64,000 nt of DNA, taken from assembly GCA_046233135.1 (NCBI GenBank), contig JBJXHN010000002.1:620001-684000 (forward strand), given 5' to 3'. The notes beneath the pieces were generated by a model that was given only the letters and a program-made list of their open reading frames with translations, searched no databases and was not told where the DNA came from. The position numbers were made by a program, and so were the translations under genes. Positions 35,435-44,018 of this stretch are shown in pieces; position 1 is the stretch's first letter, and every line of letters starts with the position of its first letter. Source of the DNA: JBJXHN01 sp046233135 (GTDB lineage: Bacteria; Pseudomonadota; Alphaproteobacteria; Rhodospirillales; Rhodospirillaceae).

Positions 35435-35755
35435 GGATGCGGCAGCGTGGTACCTTATCGCTGGTCGTATGCAAAAAAAGCGTTTCAGTATCCCTTCTTG
35501 GGCATTCCCATAAAAAATCCCATTGACGACAAAGTTTTTTCCCTCAATTTCAACGGCTTGAACATATACAGCCTGGGGTGTCGGGGGGCGCGGACGGAAT
35601 CGGCCGGAATTCGAACCGGGGGTTTCCTGCAACCAAAGCAAAAAATCTGCCGTTTGGGCGGCAGGATCGGCGGATCGCGGACCGGCATCGCACCGGGCGG
35701 GATACGCCGGTCGCCCGGAAAATTCGGCGGCGTGAATGGGGAGCGTGGGTGGGGA
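35435..35755. other. Intergenic region before the glucan operon
   Basis: A 321-base gap with no convincing gene. Its middle (35465-35570) is AT-rich and includes TTGACG at 35523-35528, with a weak -10-like CAATTT 16 bases on, a possible promoter for mdoG. The reading frame of mdoG stays open through part of the region, but no signal peptide or family sequence appears there. Confidence 0.4.
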
Positions 35756-37405
35756 ATGAATAGAATGCTCGGAACGGGGTGCGGACTTGCGTCTCAGCGG
35801 GGGGCGACGTCTGTGGTCGGCCGTCGGTCGCTGCTGGCCGGCGGTCTCGGCGCCACGGCGTGGCTGCTGCTGCCCAAACAGGGCATCGCCGAAGACGCGG
35901 GAGAGGTGTCGACCGACCCGGAGGACATGAGGGGCGTGGACCTGTTCGAGCGTCTGGCCGGCCGGGCCGAGGCCCTGGCCCGCGAAGGCTACGACCCGCC
36001 CAATATAGCTATCGCTGATAGTCTGCGTTCTCTCTCGCCGAAAGCCTATGACAGCATCCGGTTGCGCCCGGAATTCGCGCTGTTTTCGGATGGGCGCCCG
36101 TTTTCCGTGTGGCCCCGCCCGGTGGGGCATCATGCGGTCCAGCCGGTCCGTTTGATGTCGGTTCGCCAAGGAGAGCTGGCGCCGGTTTCCGTCGATCCGA
36201 CCATGTTCGATTTCGGCCAGATCTCTTTACCGCCCGAAGACGTGGCCCAGGCTACAATCTCTGGTCTGTCCGTGATGGCGGCCCTGGAAAATGCCGGCAA
36301 GCATTCTTCCGTGGCGGTGTTCGACGGAGTCGGCACCATCCAGGCCCGCAGCGAGGGATCGGTGTTCGGCGCCGGCGCGCGGGGGGTGACGGTGGATACG
36401 GCCCTGCCCCGGGGCGAGGAGTTCCCGCCCTTTACGGCGTTCTGGCTGGTGCCGCCCCACGAGGGGGATACGGAATTGACCCTGCTGGGCCTGCTGAACG
36501 GCCCGTCCCTGACCGGGGCCTATCGGTTTCGCCTGCGGCCCGGGGATACCACCCGGCTGAACGTGCGGGCGCGGCTGTTCGCCCGCCGCCCCATCGATCA
36601 GATCGGCCTGGCCCCCCTGACCGGCATGTATGCCTTCGGTGGGATAGACCGGAACAATGTAGACGATTATCGTCCCAGGGTTCATTCGGTAGAGGGACTC
36701 GCGCTGCATACCGGCGGTGGGGAGTTCCTGTGGCGGCCTTTGCAGAACCCGGACAGCCTCGCCCTGAACATGTTCATGGACGAGAATCCGCGGCGGTTCG
36801 GTCTGTTGCAGCGGCAGCGGGGTCTGACGGCCTATAACGATCTTCAGGCCCGGTACGACCTCGCGCCCGGAGTTTGGGTGACCCCCCACGGCCGATGGGG
36901 CCGGGGAAGCGTACGCTTGGTGGAGATTCCCAGCGCCGACGAGGCCAACGACAATGTGGTTGCCTTCTGGACGCCCGAATCTCCCTTTACGCCGGATGCG
37001 CCGTTGGAGGTGTCCTATTCGGTGCACTGGAGCTTGGATGATCCCGGCTGCCCCCTGGCGCGCACCGTGTCCAGCAGCGCCGGACGCTGGGACCTGTCGG
37101 TGACCGATGGCGAGGGCGGGGAGGATACCGGTCCCGGCCAGCGGTTGTGGGTGGTGGATTTCGTTGGCGGAGATCTGGCGCAGTTCGTCAATCCGACGGC
37201 TCTGTCCGTGCGGGCTTCGGTGGACCGCGGCCGGTTCCTGCCGCCCAAGCTGATCGCCAACCCGGATACGGGTGGCGTACGGGTTCTTTTGACGACCGAG
37301 GCTGATGGAACGGAACCAATCAACCTCCGTCTCGCTTTATATGACGGGGATGCCCCTGTCAGTGAAACCTGGACGTTCCAGTGGGACCCGCCCGAGGGCG
37401 GTTGA
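35756..37405 (+). CDS. mdoG: Periplasmic glucan biosynthesis protein, MdoG/MdoD family
   Basis: Periplasmic protein of about 549 residues that acts on the backbone of osmoregulated periplasmic glucans made by MdoH. A twin-arginine signal (VVGRRSLLAGGLGATAW) follows the chosen ATG 35756, which is more like MdoD/OpgD than Sec-exported MdoG. Family segments include VDLFERLAGRAEALAREGY, TGMYAFGGIDRNNVDDYRPRVHS-type sequence, and PRRFGLLQRQRG. Longer frames upstream lack family similarity. It is followed by an unknown gene and mdoH, so the three probably form an operon. Confidence 0.9.
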   Translation: MNRMLGTGCGLASQRGATSVVGRRSLLAGGLGATAWLLLPKQGIAEDAGEVSTDPEDMRGVDLFERLAGRAEALAREGYDPPNIAIADSLRSLSPKAYDSIRLRPEFALFSDGRPFSVWPRPVGHHAVQPVRLMSVRQGELAPVSVDPTMFDFGQISLPPEDVAQATISGLSVMAALENAGKHSSVAVFDGVGTIQARSEGSVFGAGARGVTVDTALPRGEEFPPFTAFWLVPPHEGDTELTLLGLLNGPSLTGAYRFRLRPGDTTRLNVRARLFARRPIDQIGLAPLTGMYAFGGIDRNNVDDYRPRVHSVEGLALHTGGGEFLWRPLQNPDSLALNMFMDENPRRFGLLQRQRGLTAYNDLQARYDLAPGVWVTPHGRWGRGSVRLVEIPSADEANDNVVAFWTPESPFTPDAPLEVSYSVHWSLDDPGCPLARTVSSSAGRWDLSVTDGEGGEDTGPGQRLWVVDFVGGDLAQFVNPTALSVRASVDRGRFLPPKLIANPDTGGVRVLLTTEADGTEPINLRLALYDGDAPVSETWTFQWDPPEGG

Positions 37406-37497
37406 ACCGGACCCACCGCGAAGGCGGTGAACTGGAAAACGTCGCCGAGTGATCGACCTGCCCCCGAAGCGGGGGAGGCATAGGAGAGCAGACAGCC

Positions 37498-38010
37498 ATG
37501 AACGCCCTTGCCGAAGTCCGGACCCCTGCCGTCGAGTCGTCCGCTGCCGGTGCTCTGCCGGTGCTGGGGCAGCCGCGCGCCGGTGCGCCCGATCGCGGTG
37601 GTTTGGAAGACATGCTGGCGGGCCGGGCGGCCCGCTACCTGCGCCAGGCCCACGGCGCCCAGGCCGCCGACTCCCAAGAAGCCGGCCGTCTGGCCGCCCG
37701 CCGCGCCCTGGCCGCCACGGCCCCCGGGCAGGTGGAGGCCCTGGGCCGGCGTACCATCCTGGAAGCCGCCCGCCTGATGGCCGATATCCGTGCCCATGGC
37801 GCGACCCGGCCCCAGGCCATGCTGCCCCCGTCGTCGCCCCAGCCCATGCCGGCGCAAAGCCTGGCTCCGCTGGGTCTGTCCGATCTCGGCGTGGGCACCC
37901 GCTACGCCCATCGCCGGGTGCGGATCGGCCTGCGGCGGCTGCAGCCCCTGGTGCCGGCGATCCTGGTGCTGGCGGCCGCCTGGCTGGCCCGCCCCGGGAT
38001 GCCCTTCTGA
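37498..38010 (+). CDS. Hypothetical protein between mdoG and mdoH
   Basis: Unrecognised protein of 170 residues. It is Ala-rich and likely disordered or helical at first, and ends with one hydrophobic segment (LVPAILVLAAAWLA) that could be a C-terminal membrane anchor. It starts with ATG 37498 shortly after GGAGAG. Its position inside a glucan operon suggests a membrane role in glucan synthesis or its control. The coding call rests on frame, ribosome site and operon position only. Confidence 0.65.
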   Translation: MNALAEVRTPAVESSAAGALPVLGQPRAGAPDRGGLEDMLAGRAARYLRQAHGAQAADSQEAGRLAARRALAATAPGQVEALGRRTILEAARLMADIRAHGATRPQAMLPPSSPQPMPAQSLAPLGLSDLGVGTRYAHRRVRIGLRRLQPLVPAILVLAAAWLARPGMPF

Positions 38011-38060
38011 TCCTTCAATGCCCTGTCGGGCCGGCTTCCGGCCCTGGCTGGAAGAATGGC

Positions 38061-38103
38061 GGCCGGCAGGCTGTCCTTCGCATCGAAGGACAGCCTGCCG
38101 GCC
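38061..38103 (+). promoter_or_regulatory. Perfect 20-bp hairpin upstream of mdoH
   Basis: Two perfectly complementary 20-base arms (38061-38080 and 38084-38103) are separated by CAT. No T-run follows, so it is not a standard terminator. It lies 34 bases before the mdoH start. In RNA it would be very stable and could attenuate, protect or separate the mdoG and mdoH messages. Confidence 0.7.
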
Positions 38104-38137
38104 TCTTGCGCTTCCTTGAACCTTGCGGGGTGAGGCG

Positions 38138-40159
38138 ATGACGCGCCGAGTCGTTCTGATTGCCATGGTGGTGCTGATCACCATCGCGGCCGTGCAGTCC
38201 TTCATTCACATTCTGTCCGGGGACGGTCTGTCGACCCTGGACGGCTTTCTGGTCGCTGTGTTCGTACCGCTGGCGGCCTGGCTGGCCCAGTCCTTCTGTA
38301 CCCTGACCGCCGGGGCGCTGCTGATCGCCTCTGCGCGGCTGCGAGGCTGGCGGGCATTGCCCCGGGACATGGCCGCGGACGTGGCGGCCGGCCTGGATCC
38401 GGCCCTGCCCCGGGTGGCCCTGATCATGCCGGTCTACAACGAGGACTCCCGGCGGGTGTTCGCCGGCATCGGCGCCATGCGCGATGCCCTGCGGGACCTG
38501 GGGGTGGGGGCGCGGTTCGATATCTTCGTGCTGGCCGACACCACCGATCCGGACAAGTGGATGGCCGAGGAAGAAGCCTGGGCGGCAGAGCGGGCGCGCA
38601 ATGCCGAGGCTCCGGCGCTGTATTACCGCCGCCGTCTGCGCAACACCCGCCGGAAGACGGGCAATATCGCCGAGTTCGTGGAACGCTACGGCGGTGCCTA
38701 CGGCTCCATGGTGGTGCTGGACGCCGACAGCCTGATGGCGGCGGAAGCCATCTGGGCGCTGGTGCGCCGCCTGGACGCCAGCCCGGAAACGGCGCTGATC
38801 CAGGCGCCGCCCAAGCTGATCCTGGGCGAGACGGTGTTCGCCCGCATGCTTCAGGTGGCCGGCGACCTTTACGGCCCGTTGAGCGCGGCGGGGATCGCCT
38901 ATTGGGCCGGCGGCGAGGGCAACTACTGGGGGCACAACGCCATCATCCGGGTGGCGGCCTTTGCCGACCATTGCGGCCTGCCCGACCTGCCCGGTGCGGC
39001 CCCCCTGGGGGGCGAGATCCTCAGCCACGACTTCGTGGAAGCCGCCCTGCTGCGCCGGGCCGGCTGGCGGGTGCTGGTGGCCTGGGACCTGGCCGGCAGC
39101 TGGGAAGAGCCGCCGCCGACCCTGCAGGACTTCATGGTGCGGGACCGCCGCTGGTGCCAGGGCAACATGCAGCACGGCAAGATCGTCACCGCGCGCGGCC
39201 TGCATCCGGCCAGCCGCATCCATATGCTGATCGGCATCATGGCCTATGTGACCTCGCCGCTGTGGATGATTTTCCTGGTGCTGTCGGGATTGCAGGCCTG
39301 GACCCTGGCCCATACCCACGTCGCCTATTTCCGCGACGGCCTGCCCTGGCCCACCTGGCCGATCTCGCGGGAAGGGGAGGCCGCCCTGCTGCTGGCCGGC
39401 ACGCTGGGGCTTTTGTTCCTGCCGAAGATCTGGGGCCTGCTGCTGGTGCTGACCGACGGCCCGGCGCGGCGGGCGCGGGGCGGGCTGGGGCGCATCCTGG
39501 CCGGTTTCCTGGTGGAAAACGTCATCTCCGCCCTGATCGCACCGATCATGATGGTGCGTCACAGCCAGTTCGTCTTCAGCATCCTGTCCGGCGGGAAGGT
39601 GGACTGGAAACCGCAAAGCCGCCAAGCCAACCAGTCCGCCTGGCGGGCGGAGTTCCGCACCTACCGCGATATCATCGTGCTGGGCGTGGCAGCCCTGGGC
39701 TTCGTGCTGTGGATGGCGCCGGGCCTGGGCTGGTGGCTGTCGCCGGTGCTGGCCGGGATGATCCTGGCGCCCCTGCTGTCCCGCTTCCTGGCCGGTGAAA
39801 CCTGGGGCCGGTCCATCCTGCGCATTCCCGAAGACGCCACCCCGCCGGCGGTGGTGGCGCGGATGGAAGAGCTGATGGAAACCCTGCCGGCCCCCCTGCC
39901 ACCCGAACAGGTGTTCAGCCGCATCGTTCTGGACCCGGATATCAATGCCCGCCATCGCGCCCTGCTGACCGCCCATGGAGAATCGCCGACGGCGGCCCCC
40001 CTGGATCGCGACCGGGCGGTGGCGGCCTGTGTGCATCTGGGTCCGGACAAGGTCACCGCCGCCGAGCGCAAGGTGCTGCTGGAAAGCGCGGAAACCCTGG
40101 AGCAGCTGCATGTGGCCTGCTGGGCGCGCCGCCTGGAAACGGCGCCGGGGACAGCCTAA
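38138..40159 (+). CDS. mdoH: Glucans biosynthesis glucosyltransferase
   Basis: Inner-membrane processive glycosyltransferase (GT2) of 673 residues that makes the beta-glucan backbone of periplasmic glucans. The cytosolic domain has ALIMPVYNED, VVLDADS (the DxD), GGEILSHDFVEAALLRRAGW and RDRRWCQGN, the last equivalent to QxxRW. Two membrane segments precede it and about six follow. I use ATG 38138 after GGGGTGAGG; the upstream TTG adds five residues. It is shorter than the enterobacterial protein (about 850 residues), which has a longer N-terminal part. Confidence 0.93.
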   Translation: MTRRVVLIAMVVLITIAAVQSFIHILSGDGLSTLDGFLVAVFVPLAAWLAQSFCTLTAGALLIASARLRGWRALPRDMAADVAAGLDPALPRVALIMPVYNEDSRRVFAGIGAMRDALRDLGVGARFDIFVLADTTDPDKWMAEEEAWAAERARNAEAPALYYRRRLRNTRRKTGNIAEFVERYGGAYGSMVVLDADSLMAAEAIWALVRRLDASPETALIQAPPKLILGETVFARMLQVAGDLYGPLSAAGIAYWAGGEGNYWGHNAIIRVAAFADHCGLPDLPGAAPLGGEILSHDFVEAALLRRAGWRVLVAWDLAGSWEEPPPTLQDFMVRDRRWCQGNMQHGKIVTARGLHPASRIHMLIGIMAYVTSPLWMIFLVLSGLQAWTLAHTHVAYFRDGLPWPTWPISREGEAALLLAGTLGLLFLPKIWGLLLVLTDGPARRARGGLGRILAGFLVENVISALIAPIMMVRHSQFVFSILSGGKVDWKPQSRQANQSAWRAEFRTYRDIIVLGVAALGFVLWMAPGLGWWLSPVLAGMILAPLLSRFLAGETWGRSILRIPEDATPPAVVARMEELMETLPAPLPPEQVFSRIVLDPDINARHRALLTAHGESPTAAPLDRDRAVAACVHLGPDKVTAAERKVLLESAETLEQLHVACWARRLETAPGTA

Positions 40160-40235
40160 ATACTCTATCCTATGGCAACCCGACTGCCGCTGGTGCGTTC
40201 CTTTGGAGAGACGGCAGTCCAAGGAGGCTTATGGG

Positions 40236-40781
40236 ATGACCAACGGTGTGATGCGCATTGCGACCCGGCGTGGACGGGTTCCGGTCCCGGCTGCGGTTGT
40301 CGGCGGGATTCTGGCTGTTGCGGTGGCCGTAGCGCCCTCGGCCGCCTTCGCCAAGGGTCCGCCGGATGGCGTGCCGCCCGGTCAGGCCAAGAAGGCCGGA
40401 GCGGCGCCGCCGTCCCCATCTCCGGCCCAAAAGGCGTCTCCGAACCGGGCTGGCGGAGATGCGGCCGATGCCCTGGCCGCCGGGGCCGCCATCGCGCTGA
40501 TGGACCGGTTCCTGGACGGAGAGACGCGCACGATTCGCCGCTACTACGGCTCTCTGGAGTCGGGTCCCGGTAAGAGCGCCGGCCTGCCGCCGGGCATTGC
40601 CAAGAACCTGGAACGCGGCAAGCCGCTACCCCCGGGAATCGCCAAGAAAGCGCTGCCCCAGTCCCTGGTGGACCGGCTGCCCTATCGGGTCGAGACCCGA
40701 CGCTATGTGGTCGGCAACGACGTGGTGCTTGTCGCCGCGGCCACCGGCGTGATCCTGGACGTGCTGCTCGACGTACTGTGA
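40236..40781 (+). CDS. CigR-like exported protein
   Basis: Protein of 181 residues with a Sec signal (VVGGILAVAVAVAPSAAFA) from ATG 40236, eight bases after AAGGAGG. A Pro/Ala-rich linker follows. The C-terminal domain (LPPGIAKNLERGKPLPPGIA, then YRVETRRYVVGNDVVLVAAATGVILDVL) resembles the CigR anti-virulence / RcnB-like family. Its molecular role is unknown outside Salmonella. It lies 76 bases after mdoH and is followed at once by tandem hairpin repeats. Confidence 0.75.
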   Translation: MTNGVMRIATRRGRVPVPAAVVGGILAVAVAVAPSAAFAKGPPDGVPPGQAKKAGAAPPSPSPAQKASPNRAGGDAADALAAGAAIALMDRFLDGETRTIRRYYGSLESGPGKSAGLPPGIAKNLERGKPLPPGIAKKALPQSLVDRLPYRVETRRYVVGNDVVLVAAATGVILDVLLDVL

Positions 40782-40795
40782 TCCCCGGCGAGGCC

Positions 40796-40890
40796 CTTGG
40801 TGCGAAGGCGGAGGCTCCCCGACGCTTGGGTCTGGTGTGGAGGCGGAGCCTCCCCGACGCCTGGGTCTGGTGTGGAGGCGGAGCCTCCCC
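40796..40890. repeat. Tandem 35-bp repeat, 2.7 copies, each with a hairpin
   Basis: Units at 40796-40830, 40831-40865 and 40866-40890 (partial). The last two are identical over their shared length; the first differs at several positions. Each later unit contains GGAGGC-GGA-GCCTCC, able to form a small stem-loop. There are no spacers, so this is not a CRISPR array. It fills the gap between the CigR-like and LHPP-like genes. Confidence 0.8.
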
Positions 40891-40931
40891 ACATGGTGAC
40901 CAGGGATATCGCGGCAAGGCGGGGCGAAGCC

Positions 40932-41699
40932 ATGACCATCAAGGGCGTCATTCTCGATCTGGGCGGAGTCGTTTACGTGGGCGGCTCCCTGCTGCCGGGA
41001 GCGGAAGCAGCGATCAGCCGGCTGCGTGCGGCGGGCGTGCCCCTGCGCTTCCTGACCAACACCACCCGCCGGCCCCGCCGCCTGCTGCTGCGGCAGCTGC
41101 GCGACCTGGGGCTGGACTGTGCGGACGACGAGGTGATGATGCCCGCCATCGCCGCCCGGGCCTATCTGGAAAGCCGCGCCCTGTCCCCCCATCTGCTGGT
41201 CCATCCGGCGCTGGAGGAGGACTTCGAGGGCCTGCCCAGGGGTGGCGATCCGGCCGTGGTGCTGGGCGATGCGGGAGAGGCCTTCGACTACGCCACGCTG
41301 AACGCGGCCTTCCGCCTGCTGCACCAGGGCGCCCCCTTCCTGGCCCTGGCAGCCAACATGGTTTTTCGGGACGGAGATGGGGAATTGTCGCTGGATGCCG
41401 GCCCGTTCGTCCGTGCCCTGGAAGCGGCGAGCGGGCGGACGGCGACGGTGCTGGGCAAGCCGTCTCGCGCGTTTTTCGAAGCGGCGGTGGAGTCGCTGGG
41501 CTGCACCACCCGGGACACGGTGATGATCGGAGACGATGCGGAGAACGATGTGGCCGGGGCGATTCGCGCCGGGCTGTCGGCTATTCTGGTGCGCACCGGC
41601 AAATACGAATCCGGTGCCGAACAGGTGCTGGACAACCTGCCGGCGGAAGTGGTCGATGATCTGCCGGCCGCCGTGGACTGGATCCTGGAACGGGCCTGA
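40932..41699 (+). CDS. HAD-IIA phosphatase resembling LHPP/HDHD2
   Basis: Haloacid-dehalogenase-like phosphatase of 255 residues. Motif I is VILDLGGVVY: the nucleophile Asp9 is present but the usual second Asp two residues on is Gly, as in the DISGVLY motif of animal LHPP. FLTNTTRRP (motif II), GKPSRAFFEAA (motif III) and MIGDDAENDVAGA (motif IV) follow, and LLVHPALEEDFEG and VLGDAGEAFDY also match LHPP. LHPP acts on phosphohistidine, phospholysine and pyrophosphate; activity here is inferred. ATG 40932 is the first Met before the conserved domain. A terminator follows. Confidence 0.88.
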   Translation: MTIKGVILDLGGVVYVGGSLLPGAEAAISRLRAAGVPLRFLTNTTRRPRRLLLRQLRDLGLDCADDEVMMPAIAARAYLESRALSPHLLVHPALEEDFEGLPRGGDPAVVLGDAGEAFDYATLNAAFRLLHQGAPFLALAANMVFRDGDGELSLDAGPFVRALEAASGRTATVLGKPSRAFFEAAVESLGCTTRDTVMIGDDAENDVAGAIRAGLSAILVRTGKYESGAEQVLDNLPAEVVDDLPAAVDWILERA

Positions 41700-41721
41700 A
41701 CCAACGCGAGCAGAGCAAACG

Positions 41722-41760
41722 GAAAAAGGCCGCGCCCCATCAGGGCTGCGGCCTTTTTTC
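41722..41760. terminator. Bidirectional terminator between the HAD gene and rpmG
   Basis: AAAAAGGCCGC and GCGGCCTTTTTT pair around an inner GCCC/GGGC stem, giving a long hairpin with an A-run on the left and a T-run on the right. It serves the HAD gene on the plus strand and rpmG, ending at 41787, on the minus strand. Confidence 0.9.
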
Positions 41761-41786
41761 CAAGGCGACCGTAAGCCGGAGAAGGC

Positions 41787-41954
41787 TTACTTCAGCTTGG
41801 TTTCCCGGAACACGACATGCTTGCGCGCCTTCGGGTCGTACTTCCGGAACTCCAGCTTGTTGGTGGTCTTCCGCGGGTTCTTTTTGACCACATAGAAGTA
41901 GCCCGTATCCGCGGTGCTCTCCAGCTTCACCATGATGGTGGCAGGTTTGGCCAT
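41787..41954 (-). CDS. rpmG: 50S ribosomal protein L33
   Basis: Ribosomal protein of 55 residues, MAKPATIMVKLESTADTGYF at the start and TNKLEFRKYDPKARKHVVF in the middle, typical of the zinc-free L33 type (no CxxC pairs). The 231 bases upstream hold no other gene and should carry its promoter. Confidence 0.96.
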   Translation of the reverse strand: MAKPATIMVKLESTADTGYFYVVKKNPRKTTNKLEFRKYDPKARKHVVFRETKLK

Positions 41955-42185
41955 GGCCTGAACCCCTGTTTCCTAGGCGCAATCCGAACCGTGGGAACCG
42001 GGTTTCGGCTTCGTTGCGCGAGCAATTGTTGTGGACCGTAGAGCGGGTATCCCAGTTCCCGTGCGTTGCACCCCGCTCCAAGTGCTTCGGGAAATGAGCG
42101 CCGGAGAATACTCGGCCCCGGCGCCCTGTCAAGTGAAATGGTCCGGAAGGCCGGATCCCTTTCGTACGGAAGGACCCCGGTGTCC

Positions 42186-43838
42186 TTACGGGCGGGGAAG
42201 GTAGGTGCCGGCGGCCTGTTCCGGGGCAGCCAGACGCAGGGCGCGGGAATAGAGGCTGCGGTCGGCGATCAGGCGCCGGGCCACCGCCTCGTCGATCATC
42301 GCCTTCTGGTGATGCTCGGCCGGGCAGTTGTTGCGCAGCGCCATGCGGCCGGTCTGGTCGCGGAAATCGGTGGACCGCCACAGGGCGATGCGGGCGGCCA
42401 GATCAGCCTGGCTGTCGCGAACGGTGGCCAGGATGCCGTCCAGGTCGTGGGTGCCGCTGGTGCAGGCCACGGGCAGCACGCCCAGGCCATGCAGCACGTA
42501 CCCCGAAGGGCTGTGGAAGCGTGACCAGGTCAGGGTCATCTCGCCACCGTTGGGCAGCTGGATCACCGTTTGCACCGTGCCCTTGCCGTAGGACGACGTG
42601 CCGATCACCACCGCCCGTCCGCTGTCCTGCAAGGCTGCGGCAACGATTTCGGCGGCAGAGGCGCTGTCGCCGTCCACCAGCACGACGATGGGCAGGGTGC
42701 GGGCCAGATCGCCGGCCGTGGCGGCATAGTACTGGCGGGCATCGGGATGGCGGCCCCGGGTGGAGACGATGGCGCCATGTTCCATGAACAGATCGCTCAT
42801 GGTCACCGCCTGGTCCAGCAGGCCGCCGGGGTTGCCCCGCAGGTCAAGCACCAGGCCCTTCAGCGCCGCGCCATGCTGGCGCTTGGCGTCGCTGATGGCT
42901 TCGGCCACATGGGTGGTGGTGCGCTGGTTGAAGCTGGAAACGGCGATGAAGGCCACGCCGTCTTCGTAGTGCATATCCACCGTCGGCATGACGATCAGCG
43001 CCCGCTCCAGGGATACGGTCCGCACCCGCCCGGTGGCGGTGTGGATGTCCAGCCGCACCGCGCTGCTGGTGGGGCCGCGCAGGGCGTTGCGCACCGCGCC
43101 CCGGGTCATGCCGGACGCTTTTTCGCCGTCGATGCGCAGGATGCGATCGCCTTCCCGCAGGCCCGCTTCGGATGCGGGCGTGGAGGGTAGGACGCGGGTG
43201 ATCAGGATGCCGTCGGCCTGGGCTTCGTACATCACGCCGATGCCGCCGAAGCCGTTGCGTGCGCCCCGGTTCAGCGAAGCCTCGTCACGGCCGGCATAGC
43301 GGGAGAAGGGATCCAGCTGGGTCAGGGCGGAATCGAAGACGGCTTCATACAGCACTTCCGGCTCGGCGTCGGCCAGGGCGATGGAATCGGCCCGCACCAA
43401 GGCGAAGACCGTGGCGGTCAGCAGGCCCCAGCCGGCGCTGTCGTCGGTGCCGGGCATGCGGAAGGTGCCGATGGCCTGGCCGGCCCGGCTGATTTCCAGA
43501 AAGTCGCCGTCGGGACGGAAGGCCAGGGCGGGGTCCAGGGTGGTCAGGCCGCGCAGCCCCTCCAGTACCAGGTCCCGCAGGTTGACGGCGTCGATATAGC
43601 GGTCGTTGATGGCGGAAAAGCCATAGGAGAACAGCGTTTCCGCCTCGGACCGGGGAAACGGTGCATCGAGCGTGGCGGTCGGTCTGCTGGCCGCCGTCTG
43701 TATGGGAGTGGCCGCGCTGACGCGGGTCTCCATGGCGTTGGGGTCGGTGCATGCGCCAAGCAGGGCGACCATCGTGGCCAGACCAAGACGCGCCAGGGTG
43801 CGAGAAACAGCCAGCATACCCAAATTCACCCTCGTCAT
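42186..43838 (-). CDS. S41-family C-terminal processing peptidase, lipoprotein
   Basis: Envelope serine protease of about 550 residues. A lipoprotein signal (LGLATMVALLGAC) would leave Cys30 lipidated when translation starts at ATG 43838. A PDZ domain (GIGVMYEAQADGILITRVLPS-type sequence, ASEAGLREGDRILRIDG) precedes the peptidase domain, where GDSASAAEIVAAAL holds the catalytic Ser and GTSSYGKGTVQ the Lys. Substrates are unknown; relatives trim periplasmic and outer-membrane proteins. The gene is inserted between rnr and rpmG, which are neighbours in many alphaproteobacteria. Confidence 0.9.
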   Translation of the reverse strand: MTRVNLGMLAVSRTLARLGLATMVALLGACTDPNAMETRVSAATPIQTAASRPTATLDAPFPRSEAETLFSYGFSAINDRYIDAVNLRDLVLEGLRGLTTLDPALAFRPDGDFLEISRAGQAIGTFRMPGTDDSAGWGLLTATVFALVRADSIALADAEPEVLYEAVFDSALTQLDPFSRYAGRDEASLNRGARNGFGGIGVMYEAQADGILITRVLPSTPASEAGLREGDRILRIDGEKASGMTRGAVRNALRGPTSSAVRLDIHTATGRVRTVSLERALIVMPTVDMHYEDGVAFIAVSSFNQRTTTHVAEAISDAKRQHGAALKGLVLDLRGNPGGLLDQAVTMSDLFMEHGAIVSTRGRHPDARQYYAATAGDLARTLPIVVLVDGDSASAAEIVAAALQDSGRAVVIGTSSYGKGTVQTVIQLPNGGEMTLTWSRFHSPSGYVLHGLGVLPVACTSGTHDLDGILATVRDSQADLAARIALWRSTDFRDQTGRMALRNNCPAEHHQKAMIDEAVARRLIADRSLYSRALRLAAPEQAAGTYLPRP

Positions 43839-44018
43839 TTCGTGGAAGTGGTCGTCAAAGCCCTCCATCCCCTCGCATGGTGGAGGAAAGCGGGGGGTGC
43901 TGTCCAGTCTGAAGATTGCCCGCGAACCATCTGAGATTCCTAGCGGTTGCTAGGGTTTTCCCCAGGGCGCCTGCATATGATGGATCGTTGTGGCGATTTG
44001 ATGACGCTCCGCGGCCCG

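Noticed and set aside
35600..35625. tRNA T-loop-like ATTCGAACCG
   Set aside because: On the minus strand the flanking bases do not form a T-stem, and no acceptor, D or anticodon arm can be drawn around it.
40796..40890. CRISPR-like array
   Set aside because: The repeats are contiguous with no spacers, there are fewer than three full copies, and no cas gene is present.
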